A DNA stretch of 64,000 nt, taken from Betaproteobacteria bacterium (GTDB taxonomy: Bacteria; Pseudomonadota; Gammaproteobacteria; Burkholderiales; SG8-39). This document shows, in pieces, positions 11,576-20,924 of this stretch. How positions within the stretch are numbered: the first letter of the stretch is position 1; every line of letters starts with the position of its first letter. The notes below the pieces were generated by a model. That model was not told the origin of the DNA, did not search any database, and saw only the letters and a list, made by a program, of their open reading frames with translations. The stretch lies in assembly GCA_004297625.1 (NCBI GenBank), contig SCTY01000026.1, positions 62,001 through 126,000 of the forward strand, read 5' to 3'. Both the position numbers and the translations under genes were made by a program.

Positions 11576-13053
11576 GTGAGCATGAGGCCGATGTTGTCGT
11601 AGTGGGCGGCGGTGGCTCCGGCCTCGCTGCGGCGATTGAAGCAGCAACGCTTGGCCGCAGCGTCATTCTCGTCGAGAAAAATCCCGCGCTGGGTGGTACA
11701 ACGGCTCGTTCCGTAGGCTCAATTACCGCCAGTAATACACCGCACCAAACCGCGGCCGGCGTTAAAGACTCACCGCAAGATCATTTCAATGATATGCCGT
11801 TATTTGCGGCGAAGTGGATGCCACGCAGTGATAACGAAGCCCTGCGACGGCTGTTGACGGAAAATGTGCCGGAAACTGTTCGCTGGCTCATGAGCATGGG
11901 GGTCGTGTTCTTCGGCCCGCTACCCGAGCCCCCGCACCGACGGCCAAGAATGCACAGCGTCCTTCCAACGTCGCGTGCTTACATTTATTTCCTGGGCAGG
12001 CGGGCAAGAGAGCTAGGCGTTGACATCCGGTTGGCCACTCGAGCAAGACGATTCGTCGTCGACAACGGAGCGGTAAAGGGAGTGGTATGTGAGGGATCTT
12101 CCGGGACCGAACTAACTTTGTTCGCTCGAGGAGGAGTTGTACTTGCTTCGGGCGACTACAGCGCCAATCCCGAATTAAAGGCGAAGTACATTTCGCCCCG
12201 CATCGCTTCTGTGGCACCCGTCAATCCAACGAGTACTGGCGATGGTCATTTGATGGCGCTTGAACTCGGATCGCGGGTCCTTAACGGTGATGTTTTTCCC
12301 TTCTACATCCGATTTTCGTCACCAAGTACAAAAAAACTTGCACAGCTGCTACCGCCTTGGAGGGTGATTACGAAATCGATGAAATGGGCTCTCGACAATT
12401 TGCCGTCCGGGATGCTGCGGCCCTTTGTAATGGACTTCCTTACTACGGTGCTTGCGCCGTCTCCAAAGTTGTTTACTGCAGGCGCAATACTCGTAAATCT
12501 CAAAGGCGAACGGTTCACCGATGAGACGAAGGATGCCTCAGACGCCTTGGTGGATCAGCCTGAACATGCAGGATTCATCGTATTCGACCAACAAATTGCG
12601 AAACGATTTTCAGCTTGGCCGTACTACATCTCAACGGCGCCGAGTTTTGGATATGCCTATTGCCAAGACTACAAGCGCAGTCGAAAAGACATCTATCACG
12701 AAGCGGCCACAGTATCGGCGCTTGCTGACAAGCTTAAAGTGCCAGCCTCTGCCCTTGAAAACACTATCAAGCAGCGCCCCAATGGTGAAAGCACGTGGCG
12801 AGCACCATTCCACGCGCTCGGGCCCGTAAAGATCCTTCTTACACTAGCTGACGGTGGCCTAGATGTAACGGATCGATTGGAGGTGCGCGGTAAGAACGGC
12901 GAACCGATCCTGGGCCTTTTCGCAGCAGGTTCTGTGGGGCAAGGTGGGCTCTTACTAGAGGGACATGGTCATCACATCGGTTGGGCGTTTACATCAGGTC
13001 GGCTTGCCGGCCGCTATGCAGCGCATCGAGTGGTTTCGCCCAGCGCGTCCTAA
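11572..13053 (+). CDS. FAD-binding fumarate reductase/3-ketosteroid dehydrogenase-like oxidoreductase
   Basis: ADVVVVGGGGSGLAAAIEAATLGRSVILVEKNPALGGTTA; C-terminal GLFAAGSVGQGGLLLEGHGHHIGWAFTSGR. Confidence 0.85.
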   Translation: MSEHEADVVVVGGGGSGLAAAIEAATLGRSVILVEKNPALGGTTARSVGSITASNTPHQTAAGVKDSPQDHFNDMPLFAAKWMPRSDNEALRRLLTENVPETVRWLMSMGVVFFGPLPEPPHRRPRMHSVLPTSRAYIYFLGRRARELGVDIRLATRARRFVVDNGAVKGVVCEGSSGTELTLFARGGVVLASGDYSANPELKAKYISPRIASVAPVNPTSTGDGHLMALELGSRVLNGDVFPFYIRFSSPSTKKLAQLLPPWRVITKSMKWALDNLPSGMLRPFVMDFLTTVLAPSPKLFTAGAILVNLKGERFTDETKDASDALVDQPEHAGFIVFDQQIAKRFSAWPYYISTAPSFGYAYCQDYKRSRKDIYHEAATVSALADKLKVPASALENTIKQRPNGESTWRAPFHALGPVKILLTLADGGLDVTDRLEVRGKNGEPILGLFAAGSVGQGGLLLEGHGHHIGWAFTSGRLAGRYAAHRVVSPSAS

Positions 13054-13709
13054 TGTCGGCACCCCTATCGGATGCGGGCAGGGATAACCGATCTGGCCTT
13101 GTCATGGTTGTTTCGAGACTCTCGTCTTTGACTAATCGGTTAATCGTCGAGTCGGAAAGACGTTTCCAAATGGCACCTGCTCAAACGTGGGTTGGGGATA
13201 CGGTGGAGCGTGGATCGCCGGTCAGAGATTGGCATACCAGTAAAGATGGCGATCCGATTGTCATAACGCTTTATGACTTGGTTGCAAGCGTGCCCCCCCT
13301 GGCGACACAAGAAGTGGAAGTTCAGCACGATTCAGGAGCTGTTTTCGTAAGAACGTTTTCGCCAATTTCAGGTACGGGGGCCCTTCCTCCGCAGGGCGCG
13401 TGCTGGCTCCAAATCATCATGATGGATGTCGATAGCGAGCGAGAAGACGAATTCAACGAATGGTACGACCACGAGCACATTCCATTTATATCGACTGTCA
13501 AGGGCTTCGTAGCCGTGCGCAGATTCATTGCGAATGACGGCCGATCACCCCGCTACCTCGCCCTATGGCAGGTTACTGACGCCGATACGCTCGTAAGTCC
13601 TGATTGGAACCAAAAGGCCGAAACGCCATGGACGCACCGTATTCGCCGGTTTATGCACAACAGAGTTCGATATGTGTGTCAGCCGTTCCGTGATCAACCA
13701 CGCCATTAG
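13053..13709 (+). CDS. conserved hypothetical, putative dimeric alpha/beta-barrel (EthD-like) domain protein
   Basis: WLQIIMMDVDSEREDEFNEWYDHEHIPFISTVKGFVAVRRFIA...SPRYLALWQV; paralog at 19990-20655(-). Confidence 0.6.
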   Translation: MSAPLSDAGRDNRSGLVMVVSRLSSLTNRLIVESERRFQMAPAQTWVGDTVERGSPVRDWHTSKDGDPIVITLYDLVASVPPLATQEVEVQHDSGAVFVRTFSPISGTGALPPQGACWLQIIMMDVDSEREDEFNEWYDHEHIPFISTVKGFVAVRRFIANDGRSPRYLALWQVTDADTLVSPDWNQKAETPWTHRIRRFMHNRVRYVCQPFRDQPRH

Positions 13710-13716
13710 ATCCAAC

Positions 13717-14526
13717 ATGAAGCACGTTGACGCACATGACGAGCCACTTCTCAACGTTAATGGAGTGACCCTTCAATATAAGACGCGCGAGCACCTCGTA
13801 ACGGCTACATACCGCGTCAGTTTTCAGGTTTTTGCGGGCCAGCGTTTCATCTTACTTGGTCCATCAGGATGCGGGAAATCGACGCTTCTAAAGGGCATTG
13901 CGGGTTTTCTTAAACCGGTCGAGGGAAGCATGCGCTTGAGCGGCAGGGTAATCGACAAGCCCGGCCCGGATCGAATGATGGTTTTTCAGGAATTTGACCA
14001 GTTGTTGCCATGGAAGACCGTCAGGCAAAACGTGATGTTTCCAATGAAGGCCTCAAGGCGATTGGATGGCGCCGAAGCTGAAGCGCGTGCTTCGGCGTAC
14101 ATCAACAAGGTCAACCTTACAAAATTCAGCAACAGCTATCCACATACTCTGTCCGGGGGCATGAAGCAGCGCGTAGCCATTGCGCGTGCGATGGCAATGG
14201 AGCCTGACATCCTGCTGATGGACGAACCCTTTGCCGCTCTGGATGCTCTTACGCGACGCAAGATGCAGGAGGAGTTGTTGCATCTATGGAGAGATACAAA
14301 GTTCACGATGATCTTTGTCACTCACTCCATCGAGGAAGCCATCATCCTGGGATCCCGGATCCTCGTCATGTCTCCGCATCCAGGCCAAGTTAAGGCCGAA
14401 CTAAATGCGGGCCAATTCGACCACGCCTCTCAAGGCGGTCGTGAATTTCAGGCACTACAACAACGGATCCATACCATGCTGTTCGATCAGCGAATTGAAC
14501 AGGAAACTCGGGTGATACATGAGTAA
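13717..14526 (+). CDS. NitT/TauT-family ABC transporter ATP-binding protein
   Basis: LLGPSGCGKSTLLKGIAGF (Walker A), LSGGMKQRVAIARAMAMEPDILLMDEPFAALDA. Confidence 0.93.
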   Translation: MKHVDAHDEPLLNVNGVTLQYKTREHLVTATYRVSFQVFAGQRFILLGPSGCGKSTLLKGIAGFLKPVEGSMRLSGRVIDKPGPDRMMVFQEFDQLLPWKTVRQNVMFPMKASRRLDGAEAEARASAYINKVNLTKFSNSYPHTLSGGMKQRVAIARAMAMEPDILLMDEPFAALDALTRRKMQEELLHLWRDTKFTMIFVTHSIEEAIILGSRILVMSPHPGQVKAELNAGQFDHASQGGREFQALQQRIHTMLFDQRIEQETRVIHE

Positions 14527-15403
14527 AGGGCTGGACATGACTGCTATGCCGGCACGCCCGGAATTTGAAGCAGATCCAAGTCAAGATGTGAAGATCGGCG
14601 ATGCGGCGAGACCGCTGTCGGTCTTTGAGCGGATTACCGGTAACGCATTTTTGCGCCGTGTTTTCATTCTCATCGTGCTCGCAATCATCTGGGAGATCTA
14701 CGCCAGATGGCTAAAGAATCCGCTCATGTTTCCGTCCTTCACCGAAATGTCGTCGGCGTTGTGGGACTCAATAGCACAGGGTCCGCTGCTTGAGCGGACC
14801 TATACCACCCTGCGTGTTTTGTTTATGGGATATGCGGCTGGCATCGGCCTGGCGGCCGCGTTCACGACGCTTGCTGTCTCTACCAGGATCGGTACGGATT
14901 TGCTCTCGACGCTCACCGCAATGTTCAATCCGCTGCCCGCGATCGCTCTGCTCCCTTTGGGGCTTTTGTGGTTTGGACTCGGCATCCCGAGTCTCATCTT
15001 TGTGATCGTGCATTCTGTTCTGTGGGCGGTGGCACTGAACACACATACGGGATTTCTCTCAGTTCCGGAAACGCAGCGTATGGCCGGAATGAACTATGGC
15101 CTTCGCGGCGTCCGGTATGTGACATTGATCCTGATACCCGCTGCACTGCCGTCCATCCTCGCAGGTCTCAAGATCGGGTGGGCGTTTGCCTGGCGAACTC
15201 TTATTGCGGCGGAACTTGTCTTCGGCGTGTCCTCCAGTTCAGGTGGCTTGGGCTGGTTCATCTTTGAGAATCGGAACTTACTTGAGACGGCCAACGTTTT
15301 CGCTGGCCTGACTACAGTGATTGTGATCGGCTTGCTAGTTGAGAGCGTTGTGTTTCGGAGTGTCGAACTCCGCACCGTGCGCCGGTGGGGGATGCAGCGC
15401 TAA
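14519..15403 (+). CDS. NitT/TauT-family ABC transporter permease
   Basis: Multi-TM SsuC/TauC-like: YTTLRVLFMGYAAGIGLAA...LKIGWAFAWRTLIAAELVFG. Confidence 0.9.
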   Translation: MSKGLDMTAMPARPEFEADPSQDVKIGDAARPLSVFERITGNAFLRRVFILIVLAIIWEIYARWLKNPLMFPSFTEMSSALWDSIAQGPLLERTYTTLRVLFMGYAAGIGLAAAFTTLAVSTRIGTDLLSTLTAMFNPLPAIALLPLGLLWFGLGIPSLIFVIVHSVLWAVALNTHTGFLSVPETQRMAGMNYGLRGVRYVTLILIPAALPSILAGLKIGWAFAWRTLIAAELVFGVSSSSGGLGWFIFENRNLLETANVFAGLTTVIVIGLLVESVVFRSVELRTVRRWGMQR

Positions 15404-15442
15404 GTGCGGCTTTCGCATATTTGCTTAACGAAGAAGGGACTT

Positions 15443-16414
15443 ATGAAGAGACTTATTGCGTTATTTGCGATGGCGGCTGCCGCTGTCGCAACCATGGGAC
15501 AAACCTACGCACAACCACAATATCCCGCGAAGCCAGTGAAGATTGTCGTTGGCTTCGCCGCCGGTGGCTTGAATGACGTACTCGCCCGCTTGATTGCACA
15601 GAAGCTTACGCCGGTGATGGGACAGGCGTTCTTTGTCGAGAATCGCCCCGGCGCGGGAGCCAATATCGGTGCGGAATATGTCGCACGCTCGGATCCCGAC
15701 GGCTATACGCTGCTGCTGAGCTCATCGGCGCTTGCGATAAACCCGGCCATTACTCCTAAGCTTACCTATGACGCGCAGAAGGACTTCACACCGATCATCA
15801 GAATCACTACGACGAAGATGCTGATCATGGTGAATCCCTCCGTGCCGGCGTCGAATTTGCGAGAGCTGATTGCGCTCGCGAAAGCAAACCCCGGCAAGTT
15901 GAACTACGCGTCAGCGGGTCCCGGTTCTCCGATTCACCTTGCCTCTGAGATGTTCAAACACGCGGCGGGAATAGACATTGTTCATATCCCCTACAAAGGC
16001 AGTACTCCTTCGCTTATGGCCGCAGTCGCTGGAGAGGTGCAGGTGCTTGTTGATGTGATGCCGACAGCAATCCCGTTGATTAAGTCTGGAAAGCTGAGAC
16101 CAATCGCGGTCGCAGCGGAAAGGCGCTCTGCCGCCTTACCGGACGTTCCCACAGCCGGTGAGGCCGGTTTGCCGGGTTTCGTTGCGACATCGTGGAACGG
16201 TGTTCTAGCTCCGGCGAAGACACCCGATAGTGTTATCAGAAAGCTGAATTCGGAAATTGCCAAGATCATGGTATCGAGCGACATGAAGGCTAAGGTGCTG
16301 GAGCTGGGCGCGGAAGGCGAGACGTCGACGCCAGAGGAATTCGCGACGTTCCTGCGCGACGAAACGGCCAAATGGGCCCGGGCCGTCAGCGCGGCGGGAA
16401 TTAAGGTCGAATGA
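15443..16414 (+). CDS. Bug/TctC-family tripartite tricarboxylate transporter substrate-binding protein 1
   Basis: YPAKPVKIVVGFAAGGLNDVLARLIAQKL...FFVENRPGAGANIGAEYVARSDPDGYTLLLSSSA. Confidence 0.93.
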   Translation: MKRLIALFAMAAAAVATMGQTYAQPQYPAKPVKIVVGFAAGGLNDVLARLIAQKLTPVMGQAFFVENRPGAGANIGAEYVARSDPDGYTLLLSSSALAINPAITPKLTYDAQKDFTPIIRITTTKMLIMVNPSVPASNLRELIALAKANPGKLNYASAGPGSPIHLASEMFKHAAGIDIVHIPYKGSTPSLMAAVAGEVQVLVDVMPTAIPLIKSGKLRPIAVAAERRSAALPDVPTAGEAGLPGFVATSWNGVLAPAKTPDSVIRKLNSEIAKIMVSSDMKAKVLELGAEGETSTPEEFATFLRDETAKWARAVSAAGIKVE

Positions 16415-16456
16415 CTGCGCCGTGTCAGATTAGCGAAACGTCTAACGGAGAATGAT

Positions 16457-17323
16457 TTGCGCAATGGGCACTACGTAATAGATGTAAGAGCCAGGCCGCC
16501 GAGCAAGGAGTACGCAACTTACTTCACTCCTTCTCATGTCGAGTTCTTTGGCAAGCGACTCGGAATGAAGGGTTTGCCTAAGTCCTACGTCAACGAGTCG
16601 ATTCCCGAGTTCTTTGCCGAGGCGGATTCCGCGGGAATTGATAAGTTGATCTGCGTGCATCGTATCGTGCCTGCGGCCGGCGGTTCACCCGCCTGCGGGA
16701 TTCCGAACGAACACATCGCGGATCTTGTAAGTGGTAATCCTGAAAAACTCGTAGGCGTGGCGGGAATTGACGTCGGCGGCGATTTTGGTGACCCACTTTC
16801 CGAGACGCGTAAAGCGGTGACGAAGCTGCGTATGCGGGGGATCCATATATCTCCGACCAGAAGTGCGCTGGCGACTCATGCAGATGACCGACGCCTATAT
16901 CCGCTCTATGAGATGTGCGTTGAACTGAAAGTCCCCATTGTCATAATGACCGGGCCGTTCGCAGGACCGAGCATCGAAGATACCCATCCGAAGTACATCC
17001 AACGAGTGGCGGCAGATTTTCCGCGACTGTCGATCGTGGTCGGACACGGTTGCTGGCCGTTCACGAATGAGATGCTCGGCGTCGCATACCGTCACGAGAA
17101 TGTGTTCGTGTCCCCTGATGCGTATCTTTTCATGCCAGGCAGCGAAGTATTCGTAGAGGCAGCAAAGGGTTTTCTGCAGGATCAATTGCTATACGGCTCT
17201 GCCTATCCGGTGCGTGAACTGGACGTTTGCCTCGACCTCTTTCTCGCCCTAAACCTGCCGAGTGGCGTCTATAGCAAGACTCTTGGTCGGAATGCTGCCC
17301 GGGTGTTCGGGCTTCCCATATAG
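16457..17323 (+). CDS. amidohydrolase-2 family protein, paralog of 9666-10532, degenerate metal ligands (TTG start)
   Basis: YVIDVRARPPSKEY...DDRRLYPLYEMCVELKVPIVIMTGP...VVGHGCWPFTNEMLGVAYRHENVFVSPDAYL...LLYGSAYP. Confidence 0.78.
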   Translation: MRNGHYVIDVRARPPSKEYATYFTPSHVEFFGKRLGMKGLPKSYVNESIPEFFAEADSAGIDKLICVHRIVPAAGGSPACGIPNEHIADLVSGNPEKLVGVAGIDVGGDFGDPLSETRKAVTKLRMRGIHISPTRSALATHADDRRLYPLYEMCVELKVPIVIMTGPFAGPSIEDTHPKYIQRVAADFPRLSIVVGHGCWPFTNEMLGVAYRHENVFVSPDAYLFMPGSEVFVEAAKGFLQDQLLYGSAYPVRELDVCLDLFLALNLPSGVYSKTLGRNAARVFGLPI

Positions 17324-17332
17324 GAAATTCAC

Positions 17333-17575
17333 ATGAAAGTTGAGCGCGTAGCCTACCAGGCGTACCCGTGCATCGATTTCCTTTTGAAGCAGAGGGGATG
17401 GCTGCTTCCCCTTATTGCGCTACTTCCCTTAATCGGGACCATCGTTGCATTTTCCAACGGTATGACCTTCTGGGTGCTGGCGGCCGGCGCGGCCGCAAGC
17501 GCTGTGATGTATCTGTTGCTACGGGCCTTTATAGAGCTGTTGCAGGTTCTAGCGGACTTTATCCTGCCGCGATGA
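17333..17575 (+). CDS. small hypothetical membrane protein (80 aa)
   Basis: GWLLPLIALLPLIGTIVAF and MTFWVLAAGAAASAVMYLLL hydrophobic segments; fits between flanking co-oriented genes. Confidence 0.5.
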   Translation: MKVERVAYQAYPCIDFLLKQRGWLLPLIALLPLIGTIVAFSNGMTFWVLAAGAAASAVMYLLLRAFIELLQVLADFILPR

Positions 17576-17600
17576 ACGATTACTGCGACCTATCCACTGG

Positions 17601-19031
17601 GTGAAAGATATGGAAACCGGGGATATCTCCGACATAGTAATCATTGGCGGTGGAATGGCCGGAATGGTCGCTGCGAATCGAGCGGCGGAACTGGGTCAAC
17701 GGCCTCTCGTACTTGAAAAGGGCGCAGACGAACGCTACGCCTGCAATTCCCGCTACTCCGGTGGCGCTCTTCATATTTGCATGCGGGATATCCAAGACGA
17801 GGCGGAAACGTTGATCGATACGATTCTTGCGGTTACTGATGGCGCCGCATCAAAAAAGCTGGCGCAAGCACTTGTGACGGACGCACCGCGTACATATGGG
17901 TGGCTTAAGTCGAGCGGAATCCGATTCGTACGGGTCCCTGCAATAAATCAAAACTACATTCTTGCTCCTGTACGGCCTAATAGGGCAGGGCTGCATTGGT
18001 TTGGGCGCGGTGGCGACGTGCTTCTCAGGACATTGGAGGCGCGCCTGATTGGGCTAGGCGGCCGAGTCGTGCGCGCGGCCAGAGCGACGGAATTGATAAT
18101 GAACGGCAGCGCGTGCAAGGGTGTCGTCGCTGATGTTGCAGGAATAACTAAGACGTTTCATGCAAAAGCTGTGCTTTTGGCAGATGGCGGATATCAAAAC
18201 GCCCCTGATTTGCTTCGCCAACACGTCAGTCCGCGACCGGAGCTGATAAAACAGCGAAACGCCTCGACGGGGACGGGCGATGGTGCGCGCATGGCGCGAG
18301 CGGTCGGTGCTCAACTGGTCGGCATGAACAATGGCTTTTATGGCCATATCCTATGCCGTGACGTGTTTGAGAACGACCGGCTTTGGCCGTTTCCTTTACT
18401 GGATTACGTAGCCGCGTCCGGAATTGTAGTGGACGGTAGTGGAAACCGTTTTGCGGACGAGGGACAGGGAGGGATATATGTTGCGAATAACATTGCAAAA
18501 CTCAGTGACCCGCTTTCTTCCGTCGTGATCTTCGATGAGGCCATATGGCAAGGGGCGGGCCGATATCGTGCGATACCACCGAATCCACATCTTGTCCTTG
18601 CAGGAGGGACGGTGACCTATCATCCCTCGATGTCCGGTCTTGCAGTGGAACTTGGTTTATCGGAGCCGAATCTTCAGCGGACAGTTAATCAATATAACGC
18701 TGCCGTAGCGGCTGGGAATCCTCGTGACTTAAACCCTTCCCGGACCGCGACTATGTACAAGGCGTGTCCAATCGAGCGGCCGCCCTTTTACGCCGTTCGG
18801 GTGTGTGCCGGAATAACGTACACCATGGGCGGCATTGCGACCGATGAGAACGGCAGGGTGCTTCGCGATGACTCTAGTCCGATATCGGGTCTTTTTGCTG
18901 CCGGCGCAACCACCGGCGGATTAGAAGGAGGGCCGCGCTACGGATACGTTGGAGGTTTGATGAAATCCGCGGTGTTCGGCTTACGCGTTGCCGAATACGT
19001 AGGAAAGGCGTTCAGCCGCGAATTCCAATGA
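17601..19031 (+). CDS. FAD-dependent oxidoreductase (fumarate reductase / tricarballylate dehydrogenase TcuA-like)
   Basis: DIVIIGGGMAGMVAANRAAELGQRPLVLEKG...NSRYSGGALHICM; C-terminal GLFAAGATTGGLEGGPRYGYVGGLMKSAVFGLRV. Confidence 0.85.
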   Translation: MKDMETGDISDIVIIGGGMAGMVAANRAAELGQRPLVLEKGADERYACNSRYSGGALHICMRDIQDEAETLIDTILAVTDGAASKKLAQALVTDAPRTYGWLKSSGIRFVRVPAINQNYILAPVRPNRAGLHWFGRGGDVLLRTLEARLIGLGGRVVRAARATELIMNGSACKGVVADVAGITKTFHAKAVLLADGGYQNAPDLLRQHVSPRPELIKQRNASTGTGDGARMARAVGAQLVGMNNGFYGHILCRDVFENDRLWPFPLLDYVAASGIVVDGSGNRFADEGQGGIYVANNIAKLSDPLSSVVIFDEAIWQGAGRYRAIPPNPHLVLAGGTVTYHPSMSGLAVELGLSEPNLQRTVNQYNAAVAAGNPRDLNPSRTATMYKACPIERPPFYAVRVCAGITYTMGGIATDENGRVLRDDSSPISGLFAAGATTGGLEGGPRYGYVGGLMKSAVFGLRVAEYVGKAFSREFQ

Positions 19032-19072
19032 ACACTATGCAATGCCTGTAACCGCTTCCCCGCCTCCACGAA

Positions 19073-19669
19073 GTGGATGCATTTCTCGTTGTCTTGACGA
19101 CATTGGCTGGTTTTACCCGCACTAATCAGCGTCCACAAGAACCGACGCCGCAAAAGCGGCGTCCTGCGAGGCATCCAGCTTTGGAAACTCTACCTGGGCA
19201 CTTAATCCGTCGATTACAGCAGGTGGCGGTGTCTCTTTTTTTAGGCGAGGCAACGAAGGCGGGTTGCGACCTCACACCCGTGCAATATGCGGCATTGGTT
19301 ACTGTGGACAAACATCAAGGCATTGACCAGGCGACGCTAGCGGGGGCTATTGCCTACGATCGGGCAACCATAGTGGGTGTGATAGATCGTCTAGAAAAGA
19401 AGGGTCTCGTCCGCAGAGTACTATCGCCTAGCGATAGACGTCTGCGGCAACTAGTTATCGAGGGCAAGGGTAAGGACCTTCTCCAACGCATTCAGCCGGC
19501 TGTCCTGGACGCACAGGTAAAGATCCTGGAACCGCTTGATCTCGGTGAGCAGGCCGCTTTCCGTTCCTTGCTCATCAAGCTCGTAGCAGCGAACAACGAG
19601 CTCAGCCGCGCGCCGATGCGGCCGGCGCGGCGCGCACTTGTCCAGAGAAAACTAAATAAGAGAGTGTAG
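19073..19669 (+). CDS. MarR-family transcriptional regulator
   Basis: LTPVQYAALVTVDKHQGIDQATLAGAIAYDRATIVGVIDRLEKKGLVRRVLSPSDRRLRQLVI wHTH. Confidence 0.85.
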   Translation: MDAFLVVLTTLAGFTRTNQRPQEPTPQKRRPARHPALETLPGHLIRRLQQVAVSLFLGEATKAGCDLTPVQYAALVTVDKHQGIDQATLAGAIAYDRATIVGVIDRLEKKGLVRRVLSPSDRRLRQLVIEGKGKDLLQRIQPAVLDAQVKILEPLDLGEQAAFRSLLIKLVAANNELSRAPMRPARRALVQRKLNKRV

Positions 19670-19740
19670 CGCGGCAACTTCTCGGCTCGGTAGCACTAGC
19701 CCCTACTTATAGATGTTTGGGAGTGCGCGCGCAAATCATT

Positions 19741-19767
19741 CGGCTGGAGATCATGAGGAGCCAGCCG
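19741..19767. terminator. candidate hairpin downstream of the marR-like gene
   Basis: CGGCTGG-agatcatgaggag-CCAGCCG, 7 bp perfect stem; no T-run, so function uncertain. Confidence 0.3.
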
Positions 19768-19989
19768 TCAAGCCCTTATGCGCTCTGGAACTGAGTTAGC
19801 TGTCTATTGCTAGGTAAAGAAGCGCTATTCCACACCCCACCTGGCCTTACTGCCTTCCGCGCCGGTGGTTCTCGCCGATTCCTTTAAAGGAGTTTCTAGG
19901 CCTTTACGGACCACGCTTCGTAATTAGTAGAGAGCGCCGGCAGAATCATCGCTACAAACGGTGCGACCGAGGGGCCGATCTATATAAGA

Positions 19990-20655
19990 TCAAGAGCTTC
20001 CCGGTCCGCCCCTCCTCATAAGTGAAGAATGGCGGTACACGTAACGCGAAACACTACGCATGAAGCGGCGGACGCGACGAGTCCAAGGCGTCTCCGTTGC
20101 CTGCGCATATTCCGGAGACATCAGAGTCGCCGGCCCTTCTACGTAGTACAGCGCGAGATACCGGGGATAGCCCTCAATTGCAATGAAGCGCCCGGCCGAC
20201 ACCACGCCGGGCACGGTCGCAATTCGCGGAACGTGCTCCTCACTGTACCAATCGTTGAATTCCTCCTCCCGATCGTCAGCAACATCCATCGAAACTGCAC
20301 ATAACCAAGTGGCAGCCGCAGAAAACGACATGCTGCGGGCTCTCAGTGGCCGGTAACGGCGCCGAGCCATCTGGCAACCCGGGATCTCGATATCGGCGCA
20401 CTTCACGATTTCATTCTGCGATTTCTCAGTCTCGACCCAAAAGATCTGAGCGCCTAGGGCGATGAGATCATTCCAGCACGGAACCGGCGTGTTCCGAGCT
20501 ACGGGCCCGCCAACCCAAGCGTTCTCGGTTGGAAGGATAAATTTGCTGGCCTCCAGAATAGATAGGAGTCTGTCGTCGGGTTCTTGGATCCGTGAATCCA
20601 GCACAGCGCTTGTCGTGCGCAGGCCCAAAGTATCGTGATCGATAAGAGTATTCAT
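19990..20655 (-). CDS. conserved hypothetical, EthD-like dimeric alpha/beta-barrel paralog
   Basis: DREEEFNDWYSEEHVPRIATVPGVVSAGRFIA...YPRYLALYYV...ETPWTRRVRRFM; aligns with 13053-13709. Confidence 0.6.
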   Translation of the reverse strand: MNTLIDHDTLGLRTTSAVLDSRIQEPDDRLLSILEASKFILPTENAWVGGPVARNTPVPCWNDLIALGAQIFWVETEKSQNEIVKCADIEIPGCQMARRRYRPLRARSMSFSAAATWLCAVSMDVADDREEEFNDWYSEEHVPRIATVPGVVSAGRFIAIEGYPRYLALYYVEGPATLMSPEYAQATETPWTRRVRRFMRSVSRYVYRHSSLMRRGGPGSS

Positions 20656-20881
20656 TTGTCGGGTCTCATTTCTGAATAGTCTGGCGATCAATAACACGGC
20701 AACACAACGTCATCAACCCGCGGCGCTATCACGATCATGGTGAACGCCGCAAAGACGCTAGCCGTTCAGCAGGTGCGAGCCCGCTTGGCAGGTGGCAAGT
20801 AAAGCGGGATGTGCGGCTAGGTTGACCGAAATCAAGAAACGATCAGCTTAAGAGTCACAGATAGCGTACCTTTGATCGGTA

Positions 20882-20905
20882 TAGAGCCAGTTCAAGCCGG
20901 CTCTA
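20882..20905 (+). promoter_or_regulatory. hairpin in 5' leader of substrate-binding protein 3
   Basis: TAGAGCC-agttcaagcc-GGCTCTA, ending 8 bp upstream of the AGGAGGGG RBS. Confidence 0.35.
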
Positions 20906-20924
20906 GTGACCGCAGGAGGGGACC

